From the NCBI GenBank assembly GCA_943370285.1, contig CALRQJ020000008.1:62001-126000 (forward strand): a stretch of 64,000 nt of DNA, in the 5' to 3' direction. Made by a program: the position numbers and the translations under genes. The notes under the pieces were generated by a model that was not told the DNA's origin, did no database searches, and worked only from the letters and a program-made list of their open reading frames with translations. Positions 35,690 through 44,427 of this stretch are shown in pieces (the stretch's first letter is position 1; each line of letters starts with the position of its first letter). Source of the stretch: CALRQJ02 sp943370285. GTDB taxonomy: Bacteria; Bacteroidota; Bacteroidia; Chitinophagales; Chitinophagaceae.

Positions 35690-36478
35690 ATGACAGCATT
35701 ACCCATTTATCAGGTAGATGCGTTTGCCAGTAAAGTATTTGGCGGTAACCCTGCAGCAGTTTGTCCATTAACCGAATGGTTGCCCGATACCTTAATGCAA
35801 CAATTAGCAGCAGAAAATAATCTATCGGAAACTGCATTTTTTGTAGCGCAAAATGGACGGTTTCATATACGTTGGTTTACACCGGAATATGAAATTGATT
35901 TATGCGGCCATGCTACTTTAGCTTCAGCTTTTGTGATATTCAATCAACTTGGATATGAAAAAGACACCATTTATTTCGATTGCAAATCTGGTGAGTTAGT
36001 AGTCAACAAAGTTGGGGATAAAATAGAATTGAATTTCCCTAGTCGTATGCCATTGTCGGTAGATGTCATTCCCGACAATTTGTTGAAAGGTTTAAGCATT
36101 GCCCCCACCAAAGTTTTAAAGTCGAGAGATTATTTTGTGGTGTACGATGATGAAAAACAGGTACATGATTTAAAGGCTGATTTTCAATTCTTGAATCAAC
36201 TAGATGTGGTGGGTGTTATTGTAACAGCACCGGGTAGAGCAGTAGATTTTGTATCTCGATTTTTTGTGCCCAATTCTGTGATTGGTGAAGATCCGGTTAC
36301 CGGAAGTGCCCATTGTAACCTTATTCCATATTGGTCAAATGTACTAGGCAAAAACGATCTGATTTGCCGCCAAGTATCGGCCCGAATGGGTGAATTGTGG
36401 TGCCAACATTTGGGCGATAGAGTAACCATGTCGGGCTATGGTGTTTTGTATATGAAAGGCGAATATTATCTGCCTTAA
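35690..36478 (+). CDS. PhzF family isomerase
   Basis: 262-residue PhzF-like epimerase-fold protein. It has the N-terminal QVDAFASKVFGGNPAAVCPL, the general acid-base Glu (E47) in NLSETAFF, WFTPEYEIDLCGHATLASAF, and GEDPVTGSAHCNLIPYW. PhzF homologs outside phenazine clusters act on unknown small molecules; no phenazine genes are present here, so that pathway should not be inferred. It is followed by rnhA after 18 bases and probably shares its transcript. Confidence 0.92.
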   Translation: MTALPIYQVDAFASKVFGGNPAAVCPLTEWLPDTLMQQLAAENNLSETAFFVAQNGRFHIRWFTPEYEIDLCGHATLASAFVIFNQLGYEKDTIYFDCKSGELVVNKVGDKIELNFPSRMPLSVDVIPDNLLKGLSIAPTKVLKSRDYFVVYDDEKQVHDLKADFQFLNQLDVVGVIVTAPGRAVDFVSRFFVPNSVIGEDPVTGSAHCNLIPYWSNVLGKNDLICRQVSARMGELWCQHLGDRVTMSGYGVLYMKGEYYLP

Positions 36479-36496
36479 ACTGTATTATTTTTAAAA

Positions 36497-36985
36497 ATGT
36501 CGCAACAAACTACGCATCCCTTAATTATTTATACTGATGGTTCCAGCCGTGGTAATCCGGGTCCCGGTGGGTATGGCATTGTAATGATGTGGGGAGAAAA
36601 ACGAAAGGAAATATCCGCAGGTTTTAGATTAACTACCAACAATAGAATGGAATTGATGGCAGTAATTGTTGCCCTCGAAAATTTGAAGCTGAATAATATT
36701 CCGCTTACCATTTACACCGATAGTAAGTATGTGGTGGATAGTGTTGAAAAGCGTTGGTTAGACAATTGGATCAAAACAGATTTTAAAGGTGGAAAGAAGA
36801 ATAAAGACTTGTGGACCAAATATTACAAACTATCAAGGGCTTTTAAAGTAAAATTTAAATGGGTTAAAGGGCATGCAGATAATGCTTTCAATAATCGTTG
36901 CGATGAATTAGCAACAACTGCAGCCGATGATAAAGCTAACTTAGGTATTGATGTTGGCTACGAAGCACTCGAAACCTCCAAGTAA
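36497..36985 (+). CDS. rnhA: Ribonuclease HI
   Basis: Degrades RNA in RNA:DNA hybrids, including R-loops and Okazaki primers. It has 162 residues. The catalytic D14 (YTDGSSRGNPGPGG), E52 (NNRMELMA), D75 (IYTDSKYV) and D136 (RCDELAT) are all present, with H126 in the mobile loop KGHADNAF. Lies between the PhzF gene and a DPH6-like ATPase gene on the same strand. Confidence 0.96.
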   Translation: MSQQTTHPLIIYTDGSSRGNPGPGGYGIVMMWGEKRKEISAGFRLTTNNRMELMAVIVALENLKLNNIPLTIYTDSKYVVDSVEKRWLDNWIKTDFKGGKKNKDLWTKYYKLSRAFKVKFKWVKGHADNAFNNRCDELATTAADDKANLGIDVGYEALETSK

Positions 36986-37001
36986 TCATCAACCTCAATC
37001 A

Positions 37002-37658
37002 ATGAATCAAAGAAATGTAGTTTGTAGTTGGAGTGGTGGCAAAGACAGTTGTTTTGCCTTAATGCAAGCAATAGAACTTGGTTATACACCCAAAGTGTTA
37101 TTGAACGTATTAAATGAAGAAGGTAAAATCAGCCGGAGCCATGGAATCCCTGCCGAGATATTAACCAAACAAGCAGCACTCATCCATTTGCCGATTCATT
37201 TAATTAGTGCAAGTTGGCAAGCTTATGAAAATCAATTTACCCAAGCATTACAATCGCTAACTGCACAATACCAATTAACCCATGCAGTGTTTGGCGATAT
37301 CGATTTACAAGCCCATAGAGATTGGGAAGAAAAAGTTTGTGTATCTGCCAAGCTTACAGCCTTACTTCCGCTTTGGCAACAAGATAGAAAACAGCTGGTG
37401 CATCAAATGCTTGCAGCCGGTATAGAAACCATGATTGTAAGTTGTAATTCAACAATGGGTGAAAAATTTCTAGGGCAATACCTCACAACCGATTTAATTA
37501 CCGAATTAGAAACATTGGGCATAGATGCCTGCGGCGAAAATGGTGAGTTTCATACATTGGTTACCAATTGTCCCTTATTTGAAGAACCATTACAAGTGAA
37601 AGTGATGTCAACTGCTGTAGATCAAGATTATTGTTTTGCCCAATTGGAATTAGCATAA
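37002..37658 (+). CDS. DPH6/adenine-nucleotide alpha-hydrolase-like ATP-binding protein
   Basis: 218-residue PP-loop ATPase of the diphthine-ammonia-ligase-like family. The P-loop SWSGGKDSCFALMQA lies at the N-terminus, with SHGIPAE, AVFGDIDLQAHRDWEE, and the C-terminal ACGENGEFHTLVTNCPLF typical of the family. Bacteria lack diphthamide, so the bacterial product is unknown. The start at 37002 (MNQRNVVCSW) is chosen; the frame is open back into rnhA to 36948. A terminator hairpin follows immediately. Confidence 0.9.
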   Translation: MNQRNVVCSWSGGKDSCFALMQAIELGYTPKVLLNVLNEEGKISRSHGIPAEILTKQAALIHLPIHLISASWQAYENQFTQALQSLTAQYQLTHAVFGDIDLQAHRDWEEKVCVSAKLTALLPLWQQDRKQLVHQMLAAGIETMIVSCNSTMGEKFLGQYLTTDLITELETLGIDACGENGEFHTLVTNCPLFEEPLQVKVMSTAVDQDYCFAQLELA

Positions 37659-37659
37659 A

Positions 37660-37686
37660 AAAATCCCCGGCAAAGCCGAGGATTTT
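37660..37686. terminator. Bidirectional terminator
   Basis: AAAATCC-CGGC / GCCG-GGATTTT stem with one mismatch and an AAA loop, between convergent genes. Confidence 0.8.
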
Positions 37687-37709
37687 CAACATATATATAT
37701 TGAAATAGC

Positions 37710-38273
37710 TTAAGCCATTTGCTTATTCGTAGTTGGTTTTTGCAACAGTACAAAACTTCCAAATAAAATAGCGGAGAATACAATAGTACCTACTAAACTA
37801 TTTTGATAAAATGGTAAACCATCGTTATAACTCATCAGCAAACCATCGAAGGTTTTTGGACGGTGGTATCCGCCATTACCAGCCCAAACTAAAAAGTTAG
37901 ATACTAGAAAGAAAAGGGTAGGAGAGGCAATAGCCGCTGCCAAAACATTTTTTACATTGATGGTTTTAATAAAGAAGCCGATGCAAGTTAAACCTGCAAA
38001 CAATAAGTAATTGGTAAACTGACCTTTATAAAATCCTTGAATCGATGACAATCCATTGATGTAGAGCAATTGATACAATGCATCAGAAATCAACATAGAA
38101 ATAATGGGTAAAGCGAATGCCCATTTTTTGTCTTTGATAAAAATGGCACCTCCAAAAATGGCCATAGCCCATTGTGGTGCAAAACCATAAGGTCTCCCTG
38201 GTACAATGCGATACAATGCAGCAACCAATACGAGTATAACGAGAGAAAGTAAAAGCGATTTATTTTGTTTCAT
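37710..38273 (-). CDS. DUF6580-like integral membrane protein
   Basis: 187-residue protein with five or six transmembrane helices and the string PQWAMAIFGGAIFIKDKKWAFALPIISMLISDALY, close to the DUF6580/ECF-S-like pattern (membrane substrate-binding component fold). Family annotations call it a putative transport protein; the substrate is unknown and no ECF ATPase is adjacent. The start at 38273 (MKQNKSLLLS) is chosen; the frame remains open to 38363, but the extra N-terminus is basic and unlike a membrane protein start. Confidence 0.72.
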   Translation of the reverse strand: MKQNKSLLLSLVILVLVAALYRIVPGRPYGFAPQWAMAIFGGAIFIKDKKWAFALPIISMLISDALYQLLYINGLSSIQGFYKGQFTNYLLFAGLTCIGFFIKTINVKNVLAAAIASPTLFFLVSNFLVWAGNGGYHRPKTFDGLLMSYNDGLPFYQNSLVGTIVFSAILFGSFVLLQKPTTNKQMA

Positions 38274-38373
38274 TGTTCTTGTGTTTCGTGGCAAAAATAG
38301 CCTAAAATGTGTATGCCCAATCTTGTTCATTGTATTTCTTTTCCTCAAATTGTTGAAAAACAACTAGGCTTGT

Positions 38374-39567
38374 TTAAGGTACAAAGGCTTTAAACAAAGT
38401 TGCAGTAGACGAGCTACTGATTTTATATTGCTGATTGGCAAACACAATCACCACTTCTCCTTTTGCTGCTTGAACTTGTTGATTGAAATCGGCCACACCT
38501 TCAGTTACAATGAAAATTTCTGCTGATTGGCTCTGCGATGAATACGAAGTATTGTCATTCAACCCAATTCTTGCAATGCCAAAATCTGCTACCGGACAAG
38601 GATAAATCTTCGCCGAATGCTCGTTAGGCTGCATCACTTGTGGTGTAATCCCTTCAAAAACGGTATGTTTTAATAATTCGGATACATCCACATGTTTAGG
38701 TGTTAAACCACCTCGCAACACATTATCGCTATTAGCCATCAGTTCAATATTTTGGCCTTCCAAATAAGCATGAGGCACACCTGCTGCTTGAAAAATGGCT
38801 TCACCCGGCTGCATTTCTACGATGTTAAAAAAATAAATAGAAAAAATGCCTTTGTCTAAGTTGTTCAAGGCTTCGCCTTGCTCAAATAATTTACTTACCC
38901 ACCAACCGGGTTGTTTGCGATGTATTGTTCCTGCTTTTTTGGCTGCCATTTCTCTTTTAACAAGTGGCAACAACAATGCATCTACTTCGGCCTGCGGCAT
39001 GGTCATGACCGTTTCGTATAAACCTTGATAACCGGCAGTTTGAAATGCGGAAATCAAGGGTTCAAATTCAGGAACAGATTCCAATGTTGCAAACAATTCA
39101 TCCGCTTGTTTGAATCCATGTAACAACCAAAACGGACTTAACGCCACCATCACTTCCGGTTTATGATTTTTATCTTTGTAATTACGATGTGGGGCATTGA
39201 TGGGAATACCTGCTGCCTCCTCGGCTTCAAACCCTTTGATGGCTTCGGCTTTGCTTGGATGCACTTGAATCGACAACATATCTTTTACATCCAAGACCTT
39301 AAATAAATAAGGCAATCCTCCAAATTGTTGATGTACTTTTTCGCCAATACATGCAGCAGGATTACTGTAGATGATAGCATCAAGCGGTTGTGTTGCATCG
39401 TCTATTGTTAACACTGCCGGAGCACTAGGATGTGCCCCCATCCAATATTCTGCACATGGCTGATGTGCTGCATTGTCAAAGCCAATAAGCTGAGGAATAA
39501 ACTCAAATCCGCCCCAAGCGTAATGCTGTACTTTTCCTATTAATTTATATATTTTATCTTGTAACAT
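38374..39567 (-). CDS. manA: Mannose-6-phosphate isomerase, class I
   Basis: Zinc enzyme interconverting fructose 6-phosphate and mannose 6-phosphate, feeding GDP-mannose or mannose catabolism. It has 397 residues. Motifs are the N-terminal GKVQHYAWGG, the zinc region LSIQVHPSKAEA, YKDKNHKPEVM, and the C-terminal PHAYLEGQNIELMANSDNVLRGG. The ATG at 39567 gives the family-like N-terminus; an ATG at 39582 adds five residues, and the longer frame to 39687 overlaps yraN and is rejected. Divergent from yraN. Confidence 0.94.
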   Translation of the reverse strand: MLQDKIYKLIGKVQHYAWGGFEFIPQLIGFDNAAHQPCAEYWMGAHPSAPAVLTIDDATQPLDAIIYSNPAACIGEKVHQQFGGLPYLFKVLDVKDMLSIQVHPSKAEAIKGFEAEEAAGIPINAPHRNYKDKNHKPEVMVALSPFWLLHGFKQADELFATLESVPEFEPLISAFQTAGYQGLYETVMTMPQAEVDALLLPLVKREMAAKKAGTIHRKQPGWWVSKLFEQGEALNNLDKGIFSIYFFNIVEMQPGEAIFQAAGVPHAYLEGQNIELMANSDNVLRGGLTPKHVDVSELLKHTVFEGITPQVMQPNEHSAKIYPCPVADFGIARIGLNDNTSYSSQSQSAEIFIVTEGVADFNQQVQAAKGEVVIVFANQQYKISSSSTATLFKAFVP

Positions 39568-39598
39568 ATTTCCATTTTTCATTCGCAATTTAAAGTAA

Positions 39599-39952
39599 AT
39601 GGCACAACATAATGAAACGGGTTTTGAAGGAGAAGCATTGGCCGTAAGTTGGCTGAAAAAAAATGGGTTTGAATTGAAGGAACGCAATTGGCGCTACAGG
39701 CATTGGGAGGTAGATATTATTGCAGTAAAAGGCGATACGCTACATTTTATCGAAGTTAAAACTAGAAGAAGTACAGCCTACGGTAATCCCGAAGAAAGTA
39801 TTACTCGTAAAAAGATGGATAACCTCAAAGGTGCAGCCGAACAATATCAATTTTTACACCCCGGTTGGAAATGGATTCAGTTCGATGTATTAGCTATTTT
39901 AATTAAGCCAAATGATACCGAATATTGGTTTAATGCCGATGTTTATTTCTAA
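39599..39952 (+). CDS. yraN: YraN/UPF0102 family nuclease-like protein
   Basis: 117-residue protein with the PD-(D/E)xK-type core: FEGEALAVSWLKKNGF, NWRYRHWEVDIIAVKGDTLHFIEVKTRR, where E..D..E-x-K are the expected metal-binding residues. The family resembles Holliday-junction resolvases, but its cellular role is not established. It starts 31 bases from the divergent manA. Confidence 0.93.
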   Translation: MAQHNETGFEGEALAVSWLKKNGFELKERNWRYRHWEVDIIAVKGDTLHFIEVKTRRSTAYGNPEESITRKKMDNLKGAAEQYQFLHPGWKWIQFDVLAILIKPNDTEYWFNADVYF

Positions 39953-39958
39953 TCAACA

Positions 39959-40456
39959 TTAAAGCCGCTCCATCATTTTTTCTACCATTTTAAATGTTGC
40001 CGGACAGTACTCTACATTCTGTTTATGTACATGAATATAATCGGTCATTGTTTTTTTCTTCAAATGAGGAAACCCTGCGCAGTCAATGGGTCTAACCTCA
40101 TAAATTGAACACATATAAGTGTTCAAATCTAAGAACTGACATGGTTGGCTGCGATTCATCCAATCTCCTTCTTTAGGTTCTACATACAACCATTTGTCAG
40201 TAAATTCTTGCGTCGTCATTCCAACATGCCTTGAAATACGTTTAATGTCTTTGTTTGTAAACGTAGGGCTCATTTTTTTACAACAATTGGCACAGGTTAA
40301 ACAATCAATTTCTTGCCAAACTTCTGCATCAATTTGTTCTGCTATTTTATCCAATTTAGCAGGTGGATTTTTTTCCACTTTACTTAAAAATCTTCTAAAC
40401 GCTTTTTTGTGATGTCTTACTTTTTGCTTGAAAGACCGAATATTAACAGGTTGCAT
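39959..40456 (-). CDS. YkgJ family cysteine-cluster protein
   Basis: 165-residue soluble protein with the YkgJ pattern: DCLTCANCCKKMSP in the first half and QPCQFL...YMCSIYEVRPIDCAGFP in the second, giving a CxxCxxCC cluster plus further cysteines for an Fe-S or zinc site. The basic N-terminus (KQKVRHHKKAFRRFL) may bind nucleic acid. Function of the family is unknown. Divergent from xerD. Confidence 0.88.
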   Translation of the reverse strand: MQPVNIRSFKQKVRHHKKAFRRFLSKVEKNPPAKLDKIAEQIDAEVWQEIDCLTCANCCKKMSPTFTNKDIKRISRHVGMTTQEFTDKWLYVEPKEGDWMNRSQPCQFLDLNTYMCSIYEVRPIDCAGFPHLKKKTMTDYIHVHKQNVEYCPATFKMVEKMMERL

Positions 40457-40545
40457 GTTGCAGGTGGTATTATCAGATTGTTTGATGATATTGCAACGAA
40501 ATAAGTTGATTCTACCAGAATCGTCAAATTTTTTAATTCGCTTAC

Positions 40546-41457
40546 ATGTGGGAGGTTTATAAAAAAGGTTTCAAAGCTTATTTGCAATTAGAGAAATCGC
40601 TGAGTGATCATTCAGTAGAAGCGTACTTGCATGATATTGATAAATTAACTACTTATTTACAAGCAACTGCCAATATCAAACCACCACAAGATGTAGTATT
40701 AGAAGATCTCCAACATTTTTTACAATGGATTACCGAATTGGGTATGACTTCTACTTCTCAATCTCGTATCATTTCAGGTATAAGAGCTTTTTATAAATAT
40801 GGTTTGCTAGAGCAAATCGTTACCATTGATCCTACTACTTTATTAGATGCTCCTAAAAGTAAACGCAAATTGCCTGATACCCTAAGCTTTGAAGAAATTG
40901 AAACACTGATTGGACAAATAGATCAAAGTACTCCCGAAGGCGGCCGCAATAAAGCTATACTAGAAACTATGTATAGCTGTGGATTAAGGGTTAGCGAAGT
41001 GGTGAATTTAAAACTGAGTTGTTTGTATTTAGATGTTGGTTTTATTAGAGTTATTGGCAAAGGTGATAAAGAAAGATTAGTTCCAATTGGCAGCGATGCC
41101 ATTAAATACATAAAGCTGTATAAAGATAATATCAGGGTTCATCAACCCATTCAAAAAGGGCAAGAGGATATCTTGTTTTTAAATAGAAGAGGAAAACTCT
41201 TAACTAGGGTTATGATTTTTCTTATCATCAAAGATTTGGCCACCAAAGCAGGTATAACAAAAAATATTTCGCCGCACACTTTTAGACATTCTTTTGCCAC
41301 TCACTTGGTTGAAGGCGGTGCCGATTTAAGGGCTGTACAAGAAATGTTAGGCCATGAAAGCATTACTACAACAGAAATTTATACGCATTTAGACCGAGAT
41401 TTTCTGCGTTCTACTTTACAGACATTTCATCCGGCATTTCAGCCGCCATCGAAATAA
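40546..41457 (+). CDS. xerD: Site-specific tyrosine recombinase XerD
   Basis: Resolves chromosome dimers at dif together with XerC. It has 303 residues. The SAM-like N-terminal domain is at 1-90 and the catalytic domain has R148 (CGLRVSE), K172 (GKGDKER), H244 and R247 (HTFRHSF), H270 (LGHESI) and the nucleophile Y279 (EIYTHLD). All six active-site residues are intact. The N-terminus MWEVYKKGFKAYLQLEKSLS resembles Bacteroidota XerD rather than XerC. No mobile element borders the gene, so it is the housekeeping recombinase rather than an integrase. Confidence 0.94.
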   Translation: MWEVYKKGFKAYLQLEKSLSDHSVEAYLHDIDKLTTYLQATANIKPPQDVVLEDLQHFLQWITELGMTSTSQSRIISGIRAFYKYGLLEQIVTIDPTTLLDAPKSKRKLPDTLSFEEIETLIGQIDQSTPEGGRNKAILETMYSCGLRVSEVVNLKLSCLYLDVGFIRVIGKGDKERLVPIGSDAIKYIKLYKDNIRVHQPIQKGQEDILFLNRRGKLLTRVMIFLIIKDLATKAGITKNISPHTFRHSFATHLVEGGADLRAVQEMLGHESITTTEIYTHLDRDFLRSTLQTFHPAFQPPSK

Positions 41458-41519
41458 GTGTTGTTTAATAAAGATTGATTGTCCTACAGTTTGTCGTTTT
41501 TCTTTATTTTGCTGCTTTG

Positions 41520-42086
41520 ATGCACAGGGAGAAACAGAAATATAGTACAGATACCGACGAGCAACTGATACAAATGTATCGGCAAACGGCACAGCAAGAA
41601 GTATTGGCTGCGTTGTATATGCGTTATTACTCCCTTGTTTATGGTACATGTGTAAAATACCTCGAAGACCAAGAAACGGCTAAGGATTGTGTGATGAATA
41701 TCTATCAAGAAATGATAGAAAAAGTGAAACAGCACCAAATCGATAATTTTAAAAGTTGGTTGTATGTAGTGGCCAAAAACCATTGTTTAATGCTGCTCAG
41801 AAAACAAAAACAACACAAAACAGTAGAATTTGATGGCAGTTTTATGCAATCGGAAGACTTTTCGCATCTGGATGCTGTAATTGAAAAAGAACAAGCACTA
41901 GACCAATTACAAATTTGTCTAGAACAATTGAATGAAGAACAAAAATTAAGCGTCAAACTGTTTTATTTAGAAAACAAATGTTACAACGAAATTGTAGCTG
42001 AAACAGGTATTGAATGGAATAAAATAAGGAGTCTGATTCAAAACGGCAGACGAAACCTTAAAATTTGTATGGATAAAAATGGCTAA
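41520..42086 (+). CDS. ECF-type sigma-70 family RNA polymerase sigma factor
   Basis: 188-residue group-IV sigma factor. Region 2 (YMRYYSLVYGTCVKYLEDQETAKDCVMNIYQEMI, FKSWLYVVAKNHCLMLLRKQK) and region 4 (LEQLNEEQKLSVKLFYLENKCYNEIVAETGIEWNKIRSLIQNGRRNL) are both visible. The ATG at 41520 is preferred over a TTG at 41475. Its last eight bases overlap the start of a single-pass membrane protein, the usual place for an anti-sigma factor, so activity is probably controlled by that partner. Confidence 0.9.
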   Translation: MHREKQKYSTDTDEQLIQMYRQTAQQEVLAALYMRYYSLVYGTCVKYLEDQETAKDCVMNIYQEMIEKVKQHQIDNFKSWLYVVAKNHCLMLLRKQKQHKTVEFDGSFMQSEDFSHLDAVIEKEQALDQLQICLEQLNEEQKLSVKLFYLENKCYNEIVAETGIEWNKIRSLIQNGRRNLKICMDKNG

Positions 42087-43407
42087 TCACAAACACACAT
42101 ATCATGACTTTGACCAAGCAGCTATCGATAGCTACTTGCAAGGTCGTATGTCGCCGGCAGAAATGCATCGGTTTGAGTTAGCCATGCTCGATGATCCTTT
42201 TTTAGCCGATGCTGTTGAAGGTTTAAAGCAAGCCAATCCATCTCTTACCCAACAACATTTAGCAAACATTGCAGCACTCATTTCCGGCGAAGCCGAAATC
42301 GAAAAAAAAGCGGCGGTCATCCCCTTAAACCGTAATTATTGGTGGCGGGTTGCAGCGGGTATTATTGTTATTGCAAGTGCCGGATTGATTACCTATAAAG
42401 TGCTGAATCAAAACCAACCTATTGATGAAGTGGCACAGTTGCCTACTGTTTCCAATCCTGCAACAATTGTTGATACTGCAAAAAATAATCAACCTATAAC
42501 CAATACGCCGGAAGCTATTGTTGATAACCGCAAAATAGAAAAGCCTTCGGGTGATAATACAATGGCAAAAGAAGTCATTAAAAAGCCGGTTACACCGCCT
42601 GACAATCAAATTGCAGCAGTCGATGATCGAAAAGAAAAAGATCAATATGCAGCAAAAGAAGATATAGAGAACAAACAAACAGAAGCGGTTAAAAATATTC
42701 CTACCGATGCTACCCGTGGCCGATCTACAGATGCCAATGTGGTAACGAATAATATATTTCAAAACAATGATACCAATAGGCCGCCTATCGTTTCTGGTCC
42801 TACAGAGCCTAATGCAAGAAATTACAGGGGCAGGGTTACTCGTTCCAACGGAGACCCGGTTGTAGCTGCTTTAGTAAAAGTTGATAAATCTAACACTACA
42901 GTTACAGACGACAATGGCAACTTCGATTTTAACGCAAAAGGAGACAGTGCTGTTGTTACAGTTGAAGGCGTGGGTATTGCAAAATCAGATGCAGTAATTA
43001 GGCAAAACGCAAGCAATACCATTGTTGTCAAAGATGCAGATATGTCTTTATCAGAAGTAGTTGTGGTAGGCTACGCAACACAAAAGAAAAAATCAATCAC
43101 TGCATCAACACAAAAAGCCGAAGCAGCAAGGGGTAATCTAACAAATGCTACTCCGATAGGCGGATTAACAGCATTTAATGCCTATGCTAAGCAAGCTTTC
43201 GCAGCAAAGATTGATACAGTAGCCAATCCATCAGCAAAAGTAGAACTTCAGTTCTTCATCAATAAAAAAGGAAAACCGAATCGTATTTCGGTAAAACAAA
43301 CATCCAATCCTATCCTAAATTCCGCTGCTATTAAAGTGTTGCAAGATGGTCCAACTTGGCAGGCCGGCACTAACAAAAAAGCTAGTGTTATCATATCCTT
43401 GCAATAA
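42079..43407 (+). CDS. Anti-sigma-like membrane protein with CarboxypepD_reg and TonB C-terminal domains
   Basis: 442-residue protein overlapping the sigma gene by 8 bases. The cytoplasmic N-terminus (AAIDSYLQGRMSPAEMHRFELAMLDDPFLADAVEGL) matches the head of Bacteroidota anti-sigma-like proteins. One transmembrane helix follows (about 88-108), then a Pro/Asn/Lys-rich periplasmic linker and a CarboxypepD_reg beta domain (about 250-320, YRGRVTRSNGDPV...TDDNGNFDF). Next comes EVVVVGY at 326-332, a SusC plug-front motif, and a TonB C-terminal domain (about 370-442, KVELQFFINKKGKPN). It probably relays an envelope signal to the sigma factor, but this exact fusion is unusual and the role is inferred. 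Confidence 0.82.
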   Translation: MANHKHTYHDFDQAAIDSYLQGRMSPAEMHRFELAMLDDPFLADAVEGLKQANPSLTQQHLANIAALISGEAEIEKKAAVIPLNRNYWWRVAAGIIVIASAGLITYKVLNQNQPIDEVAQLPTVSNPATIVDTAKNNQPITNTPEAIVDNRKIEKPSGDNTMAKEVIKKPVTPPDNQIAAVDDRKEKDQYAAKEDIENKQTEAVKNIPTDATRGRSTDANVVTNNIFQNNDTNRPPIVSGPTEPNARNYRGRVTRSNGDPVVAALVKVDKSNTTVTDDNGNFDFNAKGDSAVVTVEGVGIAKSDAVIRQNASNTIVVKDADMSLSEVVVVGYATQKKKSITASTQKAEAARGNLTNATPIGGLTAFNAYAKQAFAAKIDTVANPSAKVELQFFINKKGKPNRISVKQTSNPILNSAAIKVLQDGPTWQAGTNKKASVIISLQ

Positions 43408-43447
43408 CAACATTCCGTTAAAACTTTTATGGTTGATTAATGTTGTA

Positions 43448-43455
43448 TAGGTTTG
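43448..43455 (+). promoter_or_regulatory. -7 box TAGGTTTG before the DUF2911 gene
   Basis: Fits TAnnTTTG and ends 16 bases before the ATG at 43472. The -33 position reads CTTTT, a weak match. Confidence 0.45.
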
Positions 43456-43471
43456 CAAAAAAATTATACAA

Positions 43472-44296
43472 ATGAAAAAGATATTGTCGATTGCTGCTAT
43501 CGCCTTTTGTACGTTGGCACAGGCACAAGTTAAAATGCCTGCACCTAGTACCACACAAACCATTAAGCAAGACTTTGGAATGGGTAGTTTAGAACTCAAC
43601 TACTCTCGTCCTAACGTAAAAGGAAGAAAAGTGTTTGGCAATTTAGTACCCTTCAATAAAGTTTGGCGTACCGGTGCAAATAACGCAACTACTATTACTG
43701 TAAGTGATGAAATTATGATTGGTGGTGTTATACTTAAAGCCGGTAAATACGGCATCTTATCTATCCCCGGTAAAAAAGAATGGACGCTAATTATCACAAA
43801 AGATGTGAACGTAACTTCTCCTGCTGCTTACAAGCAAGAAAATGACCTGGTAAGAGTAACAGCAACTCCTATGAAAATGAAGCAAAAAGCAGAATCTTTT
43901 ACCATGCAGTTTGCTAACATCAATTACGAAAGCTGCGAATTGCATATTAAGTGGGCAAATACAATGGTAAGTTTACCAATTACCACTAACATTAAAGATA
44001 GATTGAAGGCCGACATCGAAAAAATGTTACAAGGCGATAAGCCAAATTATAGTCAGGCTGCAAATTTCTACTACGAGTGGGAAAAAGATTATGCTAAAGC
44101 ATTAGTAAACATCAACAAAGCCATTGATGCCAATCAAAAAGCATTTTGGTTGTACTTAACAAGAGCTAGAATTGAAAAAGAATCTGGCGATAAAGTAGCT
44201 GCTAAAGCAAGTGCTGAAAAATGTGTTCAGTTGGCTACTGATGCTAAAAATGACGATTACATTAAAATGGGTAATGAGTTAATCAAAGGATTGTAA
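43472..44296 (+). CDS. Exported DUF2911 protein with C-terminal TPR
   Basis: 274-residue periplasmic protein. The signal peptide (1-18, AQAQ) precedes a DUF2911 beta domain (20-170) with the recognisable YSRPNVKGRKVFGNLVPF, WRTGANNATTI, LKAGKYGILSIPG and ELHIKWAN. A C-terminal helical pair of TPR-like repeats follows (WEKDYAKALVNINKAIDANQ, LYLTRARIEKESGD). The function of DUF2911 is unknown. It is monocistronic, bounded by its own -7 box and a strong terminator. Confidence 0.9.
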   Translation: MKKILSIAAIAFCTLAQAQVKMPAPSTTQTIKQDFGMGSLELNYSRPNVKGRKVFGNLVPFNKVWRTGANNATTITVSDEIMIGGVILKAGKYGILSIPGKKEWTLIITKDVNVTSPAAYKQENDLVRVTATPMKMKQKAESFTMQFANINYESCELHIKWANTMVSLPITTNIKDRLKADIEKMLQGDKPNYSQAANFYYEWEKDYAKALVNINKAIDANQKAFWLYLTRARIEKESGDKVAAKASAEKCVQLATDAKNDDYIKMGNELIKGL

Positions 44297-44314
44297 ACTA
44301 TCCGTCTTCAAAAT

Positions 44315-44348
44315 AATATCCCCCGGCAGTTTATGTTCGGGGGATATT
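44315..44348 (+). terminator. Terminator after the DUF2911 gene
   Basis: AATATCCCCCG / CGGGGGATATT, a perfect 11-bp stem with a 12-base loop, followed by TATTTGTT. Confidence 0.88.
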
Positions 44349-44427
44349 TATTTGTTGGACAAACATGCATTGTTAAATGGCAGCACTTTTCAATTTTCAG
44401 TATTACCTTCGTAAAAATAATTTCAAT

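Noticed and set aside
35690..36478. Phenazine biosynthesis locus
   Set aside because: PhzF homologs are widespread outside phenazine producers and no other phz genes are nearby.
40546..41457. Tyrosine recombinase as sign of an integrated element
   Set aside because: The protein is XerD-like, flanked by housekeeping genes, with no att-like direct repeats or phage genes seen.
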